A stretch of 64,000 nucleotides of DNA from Streptacidiphilus albus JL83 (GTDB lineage Bacteria; Actinomycetota; Actinomycetes; Streptomycetales; Streptomycetaceae), in NCBI RefSeq assembly GCF_000744705.1, contig NZ_JQML01000001.1, forward strand, positions 9,851,094 through 9,915,093, given 5' to 3'. Below the pieces are notes generated by a model, which was given only the letters and a program-made list of their open reading frames with translations, searched no databases and was not told the origin of the DNA. The translations under genes and the position numbers were made by a program. Below are positions 46,397 to 54,550 of the stretch, one piece after another; position 1 is the first letter of the stretch, and the number at the start of each line of letters is the position of its first letter.

Positions 46397-46519
46397 ATTG
46401 TTCTCAGAAGCCGTTGTCTTACCGAACTTGATCCGCGTGTTTCCGCAGCTCAGGCATGATGTTGGTTTCGGCGAGGCAGGCTCGGACTGTCGGGTTGTCT
46501 CGTAGGTGGAGGTGCCGGG

Positions 46520-47080
46520 ATGGCGTCGGTCGTGGGTCTGCTGGAGGAACGGGAGTTGGCGGCGCGGGAGCGCGTGGAGGGGCTGCGGGAGGAGGCGGAC
46601 CGGGTCCTGGCCGAGCTCGCGGACGCGGAGACGGACTGGCAGGAGTGGCTGATCGCTCGGCAGCGGGTCGGCGAGGTCTTGTCCGTGCCGCAGCGCGAGG
46701 AGGCCGCGGTGGCCGATCCGCGACCGGTTGAGGAGCCTTCCCTGTCACCGCCGGAGCTCGTCCCGGACGCGTCCGCCGGGCTGCCGAAGGCACGGGCCGC
46801 GCGTTCTGGCTCGATCGTCCCGGTGTGGCGGCCCGCGCTGGCCGCGGACGTTCTGGCCGTGGACTACCAGCGCATCCTGTCCGCGCTGGCCGAGCGCCGC
46901 GCGGGCGGCGGCGCGGGGATGACGTGCCAGGAGATCGCCGCCGCGCTCGGGCTGGCACCGGTCCCGGCCAGCGTCGAGGGGGTGCGCTCGAAGATGAAGC
47001 GGCTGGCGGACCGGGGCTGGGCCGGCGAGCCGTCGCCGGGCCGGTTCACCCTCGCCGCCTCGCCAGCCGCCGTGTCATGA
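46520..47080 (+). CDS. accessory protein of the IS5-like element, copy B
   Basis: 186 residues, identical to the protein at 35415-35975: coiled coil, Pro-rich linker and C-terminal winged-helix-like domain. Its tail overlaps the convergent transposase end by 35 bases. Confidence 0.75.
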   Translation: MASVVGLLEERELAARERVEGLREEADRVLAELADAETDWQEWLIARQRVGEVLSVPQREEAAVADPRPVEEPSLSPPELVPDASAGLPKARAARSGSIVPVWRPALAADVLAVDYQRILSALAERRAGGGAGMTCQEIAAALGLAPVPASVEGVRSKMKRLADRGWAGEPSPGRFTLAASPAAVS

Positions 47081-47730
47081 GCCGGGTCATCGACCACAGC
47101 ACCATTGCCTCGTGGACCTCGGGCAGGGTCTCGTAGTCGCGCACCAGGCGACGCGAGCGCATCAGCCAGCTCAGGGTTCGCTCCACTACCCAGCGTCTCG
47201 GAAGAACCACGAAGCCCTTCGTGTCATCGGACCGTTTGATGATCTGCAGGGTGAGCTGCAGCTTCTCCTTCGCCCAGTCGACCAGGCGGCCCGTGTAGCC
47301 GCCATCGGCCCAGACCAGCACGATGCGGTGGAAGCGGGTCCGTACCCGTTCCAGCAGTGGCATTGCGGCATCGCGGTCGGTCACGTTCGCCGCGGTGACC
47401 ATCACGGCCAGCAGCAGGCCCAGGCAGTCCACCACGATGTGCCGCTTGCGGCCGTTGATCTTCTTGCCCGCGTCGTAGCCGCGGCTTGCGGCCGGGACGG
47501 TGGCGTCGCCCTTGACCGACTGCGAGTCGATGATCGCGGCGGTCGGCTGCGGGTCGCGTCCGGCGTCCTCGCGGACCCAGCCGCGTAGCCGGTTATGCAG
47601 TTCGCTCAGCAGGCCCTTGATCCGCCAGCGCTTCGCGAAGGCGTAGACGCGGTCCCAGAGGGGGAAGTCCGCGGGCATCGCCCGCCAGGTGATGCCGCCC
47701 GCGACCAGGTAGCGCACGGCGTCGATCATC

Positions 47731-49472
47731 CAATGCCACGAAGTTAAGGCTTCGGTGGTGGCGTCAAGGGGGGACGAGACATGGGAGGAGCCTCTGCTAT
47801 CCAGGGGATCGACCAAGATCTTCCAAAGAGAGCAGAGGCCCAGTGGCCAAGTCTGTCACGGGCGGGACCGACGTGTTCGCGCCTGGTCATATCGGTGAGT
47901 TGACGCAGGTCATCCCACCCGAGTTGGTGGACGCGGTACTGGACGAGACGGGGGCTCGCGAGCATCGGCTGCGGAGCCTCCCGTCTCGTGTCGGGGTGTA
48001 CCTGGTGCTCGCGCTTGGGCTGTTCGAGCATCTGGGCACCGGACTGGTGTGGGGCAAACTCACGTCCGGACTGGACGCCCGGACGCCGCATCCCTCTGAG
48101 AAGGCGCTTCGTGATCTGCGCCGGCGGGTCGGCGTGGCTCCGCTCAAGCGGCTGTTCGACGTCCTGGCCGGCCCGCTGGCCCAGCCGTCCACGCCTGGAG
48201 TGCGATACCGCCGATGGCGCACGGTCGCCTTCGACGGATGCGGAAGCCTGAACGTCCCCGACCACGAGCGCAACCGGTCCTGGCTCGGCCGCACCCAGCG
48301 CCGCCACGGCCCAGCGGGCTACCCCCGGCTGATGCTCATGACCCTGTGCGAAACCGGCACTCGAGGCCTGATCGCCGCCGTCTTCGGCTCCGCCTCGAAA
48401 GGCGAGACCGACTACGCCCACGACCTCGTCGGCCACCTGACCACGGACATGCTCTTGCTCGCGGACCGCGCCTTCGACAGCAACGAACTGCTCGCTGATA
48501 TCACGGCTCAGGGAGCGGAGTTCCTGATTCGCGCGACCAGCACCCGGCGACCACCGGTACTGGCGCTGCTGCCCGACGGTTCCTATCTCACCCGGATCGG
48601 TGGTCTCAGGCTGCGGGTGATCGAAGCCGAGATCCGATCCCGGACTGCCGACAGCGGCGACTTCGGCGGGACCTACCGCCTGCTGACCACGCTCAAAGAC
48701 CACCGCACCGATCCAGCCGACCACCTGGTGCGTCTCTACCACGAACGCTGGGAGATCGAGATCACCTACCTGGCGCTACGTCATACCCTGCTCAAGGGCC
48801 GGGTTCTGCGGTCGAAGGACCCGGTGGGCCTCAGCCAGGAGATGTGGGGACTACTCACCCTCTATCAGGCCCTGCGCTCGGTGATGGTGACCGCAGTGGA
48901 GACGATGCCCGGCTGCGATCCCGACCGGGCCGGCTTCACCGTCGCCCTGGAGGCCGCCCGCGACACGATCGTCAGCCTCGTCGGGACGACCGCGGCCGCA
49001 GGCCCCGGCAGCCGCCCCGACCTGGTCGGATACATCGGCGCTCATGTCCTGCGCGCACTGCTTCCCAAACGCCGGATGCGGCTGTCCGCCCGCATCGTCA
49101 AGTGCGGAACCTCCCGATACGCCGTCTGGAACCGCGACGGACGCCCACGCGACAGCACCCGGATCACTGCTATCGAGATCACCGTGCACCCACCCACCCT
49201 GCCAAGCGCGCAGGACTTGAGCCCGACCCTCTCCGGACGCTGGGGCCAGGTCTGCCAAATCCTGGCCGCGAACGCCAACCAAGCCATGCACACCCGCGAC
49301 ATCGCACAGCGCCTCGGCCTCGCGACCACAGGACACCGACTCAAGGGCTTCACCGCACAACTCTGCTACTGGGCCCGCAACGGCCGGCTCATCCGCACCG
49401 CGCCGAACACGTACAAGATCACCCTTCCTGACACCTTGACGCCACCACCGAAGCCTTAACTTCGTGGCATTG
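47731..49472 (+). mobile_element. IS4-family element inside IS5-like copy B, flipped relative to copy A
   Basis: Perfect 39-bp inverted repeats at both ends and the same target site and duplication as copy A, but the transposase runs rightward. Internal sequence next to the left repeat is ggggacgag here and tgtcaggaa in copy A, which shows the inversion directly. Confidence 0.93.
47843..49459 (+). CDS. IS4-family transposase (copy B)
   Basis: 538 residues from GTG 47843, same sequence as copy A. IS4 N-terminal domain then the D, D, E residues in V-A-F-D-G-C-G-S, L-L-A-D-R-A-F-D and Y-H-E-R-W-E-I-E. Intact. Confidence 0.93.
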   Translation: MAKSVTGGTDVFAPGHIGELTQVIPPELVDAVLDETGAREHRLRSLPSRVGVYLVLALGLFEHLGTGLVWGKLTSGLDARTPHPSEKALRDLRRRVGVAPLKRLFDVLAGPLAQPSTPGVRYRRWRTVAFDGCGSLNVPDHERNRSWLGRTQRRHGPAGYPRLMLMTLCETGTRGLIAAVFGSASKGETDYAHDLVGHLTTDMLLLADRAFDSNELLADITAQGAEFLIRATSTRRPPVLALLPDGSYLTRIGGLRLRVIEAEIRSRTADSGDFGGTYRLLTTLKDHRTDPADHLVRLYHERWEIEITYLALRHTLLKGRVLRSKDPVGLSQEMWGLLTLYQALRSVMVTAVETMPGCDPDRAGFTVALEAARDTIVSLVGTTAAAGPGSRPDLVGYIGAHVLRALLPKRRMRLSARIVKCGTSRYAVWNRDGRPRDSTRITAIEITVHPPTLPSAQDLSPTLSGRWGQVCQILAANANQAMHTRDIAQRLGLATTGHRLKGFTAQLCYWARNGRLIRTAPNTYKITLPDTLTPPPKP

Positions 49473-49957
49473 GTCGATCATCTGCCGGTGGCAGTAGCCC
49501 TCCGGCTGTCCGCCCCGGCCCTCCAGCCATGGCGGCACCGGCATGGCGTCGCGCACCACCGCCCACTCCGCGTCGGTCATGTCGGAGGGATACCTCGGCC
49601 TCCTGTGCGGATGATCCCCGGCGTTCCCGAACCGGTGCGCGAGGCAATCACACGTTGGAGCAGCCGAGTTGGACTTCGCCAGCGTGGAATCGGCAGACTG
49701 CAGCACAGGGCCTCCTGTGTGCTCGAAGGGCGTCAACAACCCTGAGCTGCGCAGGAGGCCCTGTCTTTATGCACACCACGGCAAAGGATCAGCCGACCGA
49801 GTGCAGCCACTCGAACCCATGCTCACCATGATCGATAGAGCAACGGCTTCTCATGCCTCCCCGGGAGCAACGGCCGTGGGACTTCCCACCAGCGGGGCGA
49901 ACCCCTGGCCGCCTCCGGGGACCCCCTTCAAGGCCGTTGACAACCACCGGGCTTGGC

Positions 49958-50179
49958 TCACTCCTGTTGCTTCTGGAGCTCTTCGCCGGATTCGTCTTGA
50001 CCGGGTTGAACCCGTTGAGTCCAAGCGGCGTACAAGCTTCCCAGGCCAACGGAAACCGCGGCGAGTGCTTGTGGGGGCACGTGTCCGATGCAGATGAGTA
50101 CGACGCCTGTGGTCAGGACTCCGAGAAATGCCAGCAAGTCGCCGACACCAGGCCGGTGAACAGCCTTTCGATGGACCAT
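49958..50179 (-). CDS. small two-TM membrane protein
   Basis: 73 residues from ATG 50179 with GAGAGG upstream. Two hydrophobic segments (L-L-A-F-L-G-V-L-T-T-G-V-V-L-I-C-I and A-L-A-A-V-S-V-G-L-G-S-L-Y-A-A-W) are followed by a charged Gln/Glu-rich tail. A similar small membrane protein lies at 60396-60689. Function unknown. Confidence 0.6.
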   Translation of the reverse strand: MVHRKAVHRPGVGDLLAFLGVLTTGVVLICIGHVPPQALAAVSVGLGSLYAAWTQRVQPGQDESGEELQKQQE

Positions 50180-50400
50180 GAGGTTCCTCTCGTTGGGTGG
50201 CCTGTCCAGGGTCCGCCAACGGCGGTCTCATAGCTGTCGACGGGCCTGCCGTCGGGACTTTTGCGAATCGGCGGCAGCTCCACGGTGTCTTTGCTGTGAT
50301 GGTCGACTCTGCTGCGCAATTCGCTGCATGAGCATGATGGTTGAGGGGATGATCGCTTCTGCGGCCACTGTCCTGTCGTGGGGTCGCAGGGGGTGGTGCG

Positions 50401-52215
50401 ATGTCGTTGCAGGTTAGGGGCTTGCCGGAGATTCCGGCGGATACGGTCCGGGTGGCACGGTCGGCGTTTCCGCAGGGGTCGCTGGCGATGAGCGTGCGGG
50501 ACAGGCTTGGTGAGGTCTTCGCGGACGAGCCGTTCGCGGGTGCGTTCGGGGTCCGGGGTGCCCCGGGGCTGTCGCCGGCCTTGTTGTCGCTGGTCACGGT
50601 GTTGCAGTTCGCCGAGGACCTGACGGATCGGCAGGCGGCGGCGATGGCGGTTCGCGCGATCGACTGGAAGTACGCGATGGGGATGGAGCTGGGCGCGACC
50701 GGCTTCGATGACAGTGTGCTGGCCCGGTTCCGGGCGCGGCTGGTCGAGCACGGGATGGAGCGTGTGGTCTTCGACCGGCTGCTGGACTGGTGCCGCGGGC
50801 AGGGCCTGGTCGGGGCCGGGGGCAAGCAGCGCACGGACTCCACGCACGTGATCAGCGCGGTGCGTGACCTGAACCGCCTCGAGCTGGCTGGGGAATCGGT
50901 GCGCGCGGCGCTGGAAGCGCTGGCGGTGGTCGCTCCGGCCTGGCTGGCCCAGGCAGTGAACGTGCCCGAGCTCGCGCTGCGCTACGGCGAGCGGGTGAAC
51001 GGTTGGAAGATACCTTCCTCCCAGGTCAAGCGGGAACGGCTGGCCACGGTGTTCGGGCAGGACGCCGTCGCCCTGCTGCGGGCGGTGTGGGCACCGACAG
51101 CCCCTCCGGTGCTGCGGACCCTGGAGCCCGTTGCGCTGCTGCGGCGGATCACGGTGCAAACGTACCTGGTTGCCACCGACACCCGGGGACGGGAGGTGAT
51201 CCGCAAGCGGGAGGCCGACAGTGACGGCGTCCCGCCCGGCCATACGCGCCTCGCCTCTCCGTACGACCCGGACGCGCGCTGGGCGGCGAAAGGCGAGGAC
51301 CTGTTCTGGTGCGGATACAAGATCCATCTGACAGAGAGCTGCGATGCTCCTCCCGAAGCCGAAGCCGAAGCCGAAGCCGAAGCCGAAGCCGAAGCCGAAG
51401 CCGAAGCCGAAGCCGAAGCCGAAGCCGAAGCCGAAGCCGAAGCCGAAGCCGAAGCCGGTGGTGAGCCGTCGCCCGGGCGTCTGCCGGTGCGGCTGATCAC
51501 GGATGTGTACACCACCGACGCGACCGTGCCGGACGTGAACGCCACCGCGCCGGTCCAGGAGAACCTGGCGACGCGGGGCCTGGCACCGGGCGAGCACTAC
51601 CTTGACGCCGGATACCCTTCCGCCGCGCTGGTCCGGGCCGCCTCCGAGCAGGGCATCACCATGGTCACCCCGCTCCGGCCCGACACCTCGCCCCAGGCCA
51701 GGGCCGACACCGGCTACGCCAAGGACGCCTTCCGCATCGACTGGAAGGCCCGCCAGGTCCGCTGCCCCGAAGGCAGGACAAGCAGCGGCTGGTACCCGGT
51801 CCGGCAGCACGGCCACGACGCGATCGTCGTCGACTTCGCCCGCAGCGACTGCCGGCCCTGCCCCGCACGCGAGCAGTGCACCGCCTCGCGACGCGGCACC
51901 CGCATGCTCACGCTCCAGCCCCGCGAGCTCCACCAGGCACTGACCGCCGCCCGCACCGAGCAGAAGACCGATACCTGGCAAGCCAAGTACGCCCTGCGCG
52001 CCGGGATCGAGGGCACCATCAACCAGGCCCTGGACGTCACCGGAATCCGCCGGGCCCGTTACCGCGGCCTGCCCAAGGTCCGTCTCCAGCACGCCTTCTC
52101 CGCCGCCGCACTCAACGTCATCCGCCTCGACGCCCACTGGAGCACCGAAGGAACCCCACCTGCACTGTCACGCGCCAGCAGACTCACCCACCTCAGCTAC
52201 CGACTCACCGCATAA
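50401..52215 (+). CDS. IS1182-family transposase 2 with an (Glu-Ala)17 insertion
   Basis: 604 residues. Same layout as transposase 1: F-P-Q-G-S-L-A-M-S-V-R-D, T-D-S-T-H-V (Asp), Y-L-D-A-G-Y (Asp), C-R-P-C-P-A-R-E-Q-C, R-A-G-I-E-G-T-I-N-Q (Glu). Between Y-K-I-H-L-T-E-S-C-D-A-P-P and G-G-E-P-S-P-G-R lies (Glu-Ala)17, where transposase 1 has a loop of only a few residues. The frame is kept and the rest is intact, so the protein may still work with the loop expanded. Confidence 0.92.
   Translation: MSLQVRGLPEIPADTVRVARSAFPQGSLAMSVRDRLGEVFADEPFAGAFGVRGAPGLSPALLSLVTVLQFAEDLTDRQAAAMAVRAIDWKYAMGMELGATGFDDSVLARFRARLVEHGMERVVFDRLLDWCRGQGLVGAGGKQRTDSTHVISAVRDLNRLELAGESVRAALEALAVVAPAWLAQAVNVPELALRYGERVNGWKIPSSQVKRERLATVFGQDAVALLRAVWAPTAPPVLRTLEPVALLRRITVQTYLVATDTRGREVIRKREADSDGVPPGHTRLASPYDPDARWAAKGEDLFWCGYKIHLTESCDAPPEAEAEAEAEAEAEAEAEAEAEAEAEAEAEAEAEAGGEPSPGRLPVRLITDVYTTDATVPDVNATAPVQENLATRGLAPGEHYLDAGYPSAALVRAASEQGITMVTPLRPDTSPQARADTGYAKDAFRIDWKARQVRCPEGRTSSGWYPVRQHGHDAIVVDFARSDCRPCPAREQCTASRRGTRMLTLQPRELHQALTAARTEQKTDTWQAKYALRAGIEGTINQALDVTGIRRARYRGLPKVRLQHAFSAAALNVIRLDAHWSTEGTPPALSRASRLTHLSYRLTA
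51355..51456 (+). repeat. (gaagcc)17 hexanucleotide microsatellite in the transposase
   Basis: Seventeen perfect units, 102 bp, in frame, encoding (Glu-Ala)17. Confidence 0.97.
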
Positions 52216-52326
52216 CCGAATAGCGCAGCAGAGTCATGGTCCGATCCAGTTCGTCTTGTCGTCCGGCAGACAAGGTGAGACAACCCCTGCTTGTCTGGGG
52301 GCGCAGGCTGCAAGAAAGGGTGAGAG

Positions 52327-54456
52327 TTGAGCACACTCAGAGCGGGCGGAGTCGGCGGTCGGCCATGGGGTCCTCTACGGGGTCGCAACCAGGAGCTCAA
52401 CGATCTGGCGTCGCAGCTGCGCGCATGGGTAGACGAAGCCGAACTGACCCTGGACGGGCTGATCGCCGGTTTCACACAAGATCACTTCGCTGGACCTATC
52501 CCTAGCAGGGCGACCGTGGCTGCCCGTCTCTCAGGCCGGGCTTTGGACATGGAGTTCACCGAAGCCGTGGTCGATGTCTGCTCCCAAGACCATGCCACTG
52601 CCGCGCCGCGGCTGGTACAGGCGAGGGAGCTGTGGGCCTGCGTCCGCAGTCACACGGCTGCACCGCTCTCCGGGCCCCAAGACCTCAGCGGCGACGGCTC
52701 TGGCCAGGCACAATTGGTCCGGAATCAGCAATACACCATCGAAGCCCAGGGCCAATTACTCCGTGCCTTGGAGGCGAAGACCCGCAGCGATCAGGCTCTG
52801 AGTAACAGCACCCAGCTTGTGCTGCTCCTGGTTCAGATGATCAACCAGCTGCAGGTCAATATCTCTGACCTGCAGCGACGTGCTGACAGTCTCGTCGTCG
52901 ACGAAGACCCCTACCCGGAGGCAAATACCCGCGTCTTGCTCAAGCTCCGAACAGCACAGGACCAGCTGCGGCAGGCCGAGGAGGAGAGAGCACGCGCCGA
53001 AACGGAGCGACGTGAGGCACTGCAGCTCAGGGATGTCGCACAGCGTCGGGCCGAGGCGCTTCAGCACGATCTGGACCTTCTCCGCAACGGTGCCGAAAGC
53101 GCGCCGGGCACCAGCAACGATCACCTCCCGGCCCCCACGCCAGAGGCCGCCGATAGCGAAGAGCTGTTCTTGCGTGATGTGGCGCAGGCGTTGGCGAAGG
53201 CCCGGACGGTCAACGAGCAAAGCGAGCAACTCACTCGGGAGGCCCGCGAAGATCTCGACCTTGATGACCGGACGGTCCAAACCAATGGACCGTCCGGTCC
53301 GGAGAGCGGCGTCCGAGGCAACCACGAGACAGATCAAGACAACCCGCTGAGCAGCGACTTTCGGTGGGATAACTCTGCTGGCACCGAGGGCTCCGACGCG
53401 GGCTCTGAGGATTGGCGGGCAGCCGCCGAGGGTGGCCAACCACGCCAACCGACGAATGAGATGCGGACTCTCAACAGAGGGATCGCCGACATCAACTCCG
53501 CACGCAGCCTCGGAGGCACGCTCCAGGCTGTAGTCGAGGGCGCGGTGGTGAACCTCGGCTTCGACTCGGCTGCCGTCCACCTGGTGCGTCCAGACGGCGA
53601 CCTTGTGGTCGCCGCGGTCTGGGCGGTCTCCGACGACGACAGCAGCGGCGTCGATGGTGAGGTTGAGAAGCTTCTGGGACAAGTCGGCTCCGACGAGTCC
53701 TGGCGGCGATTGATGGCCGCAGGCGAGCGGTGGGGGGAATTGATCTTCATCGACCACCAGCGCAGCGGCGCTGTGCACGGCCCGGTCCCTGAGAGGCCGG
53801 TGACAGCAGCAACTACGCAGGAGCAGCAGGTTCCGTGGGATCCCGAGGACATGCTTCTTGCCCCGATGTACAGCCTCGGGGGCGAACTGCTAGGGGTGCT
53901 CTGTGTAGATCGGCCTCGAAACGGTCTTCGCCCGAGTTCCTCGGCACGAGAGGCCCTGGAGATGTTCTGTCAACAGGCATCGATCGCCATCGGCAACGCA
54001 CGGCTACGCGCTGAGCTGCAGCGTTCACTGGTCCGTATGCAGCGAGAGCGGGCAGCGATAGAGGCCAGCGAGGAGGGCTTCCGCTCGGCGTTTGAGTTCG
54101 CTCCAAGTGGAGTGGTCATTACGGATCAAAACAGCGAGCACGGACGTACCGATGGGCGAATGAGTCAGGTCAACGACGCATTCTGCCGGCTTCTCGGCCG
54201 CTCCAGCGCTGGGCTTCGGCGCCTGTCTCTAGTGTCGCTGGCCCATCCGGAGGATCGCCCTTTGGTTGAGCGAACCTTGGCCGTTGGTGGACGCGCCGAA
54301 GTGCGACTCGAACACCAGAGCGGTAGTTACCTGTGGGTAAATCTTCGAACCTCCATGGTGGTGGACGCCACCGCCAAGGGGCCGCACTTCCTGCTCACGC
54401 ATGTGGACGACATCGAGCCGAAGAACCGGCCCCATGGACCAAGCGGAACGCAGTAG
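52327..54456 (+). CDS. signalling protein with coiled coil, GAF and PAS domains
   Basis: 709 residues from TTG 52327 (AAAGGGTGAGAG upstream). Residues 20-110 form an HTH-like domain seen at the start of many Streptomyces proteins (L-D-G-L-I-A-G-F, R-A-T-V-A-A-R-L-S-G-R). Residues 145-265 are a long coiled coil. A disordered acidic stretch covers about 270-380. A GAF domain covers about 390-570 (V-N-L-G-F-D-S-A-A-V-H-L, Y-S-L-G-G-E-L-L-G-V-L-C-V-D-R). A PAS domain covers about 580-700 (F-R-S-A-F-E-F-A-P-S-G-V-V-I-T-D). No kinase, cyclase or phosphatase output is present, so it must act through partners. It lies right after IS1182 element 2. Confidence 0.85.
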   Translation: MSTLRAGGVGGRPWGPLRGRNQELNDLASQLRAWVDEAELTLDGLIAGFTQDHFAGPIPSRATVAARLSGRALDMEFTEAVVDVCSQDHATAAPRLVQARELWACVRSHTAAPLSGPQDLSGDGSGQAQLVRNQQYTIEAQGQLLRALEAKTRSDQALSNSTQLVLLLVQMINQLQVNISDLQRRADSLVVDEDPYPEANTRVLLKLRTAQDQLRQAEEERARAETERREALQLRDVAQRRAEALQHDLDLLRNGAESAPGTSNDHLPAPTPEAADSEELFLRDVAQALAKARTVNEQSEQLTREAREDLDLDDRTVQTNGPSGPESGVRGNHETDQDNPLSSDFRWDNSAGTEGSDAGSEDWRAAAEGGQPRQPTNEMRTLNRGIADINSARSLGGTLQAVVEGAVVNLGFDSAAVHLVRPDGDLVVAAVWAVSDDDSSGVDGEVEKLLGQVGSDESWRRLMAAGERWGELIFIDHQRSGAVHGPVPERPVTAATTQEQQVPWDPEDMLLAPMYSLGGELLGVLCVDRPRNGLRPSSSAREALEMFCQQASIAIGNARLRAELQRSLVRMQRERAAIEASEEGFRSAFEFAPSGVVITDQNSEHGRTDGRMSQVNDAFCRLLGRSSAGLRRLSLVSLAHPEDRPLVERTLAVGGRAEVRLEHQSGSYLWVNLRTSMVVDATAKGPHFLLTHVDDIEPKNRPHGPSGTQ

Positions 54457-54550
54457 GCCGTCCGATTCAGAGCGGACTGCAGGGCATGCCTGCAGCCGCA
54501 TGCCTGTCGACCAGGCTGAGCTCATCCGGCTGCCGGCCGGTGTGGTGGTG

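Larger units (their letters stand above)
47046..49580 (-). pseudogene. IS5-like transposase copy B, split by the inner IS4
   Basis: The N-terminal part is 49473-49580 and the C-terminal part 47046-47730, with the same 10-bp duplication (gtcgatcatc at 47721-47730 and 49473-49482) as copy A. The catalytic motifs are in the C-part. It cannot be made whole without IS4 excision. Confidence 0.88.
46407..49850. mobile_element. IS5-like element copy B with an inner IS4 (3,444 bp)
   Basis: Same ends as copy A (gaagccgttg / caacggcttc), with target duplication tca at 46404-46406 and 49851-49853. The accessory gene (46520-47080, +) and the IS5-like transposase pieces are the same as in copy A. The inner IS4 (47731-49472) is in the opposite orientation. 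Confidence 0.92.
50305..52235 (+). mobile_element. IS1182-family element 2 (1,931 bp)
   Basis: Inverted repeats gactctgctgcgcaattcg at 50305 and cgaatagcgcagcagagtc ending at 52235 (one mismatch), flanked by a 6-bp duplication atggtc at 50299-50304 and 52236-52241. Complete. Confidence 0.92.

Noticed and set aside
51355..51456. Possible CRISPR-like array
   Set aside because: Pure hexamer tandem without spacers; it encodes (Glu-Ala)17 in frame.
50982..52137. Antisense frames encoding long Gly-Phe or Ala-Ser repeats across the (gaagcc)17 tract
   Set aside because: Opposite-strand readings of the microsatellite inside the IS1182 transposase; no ribosome site and no domain.
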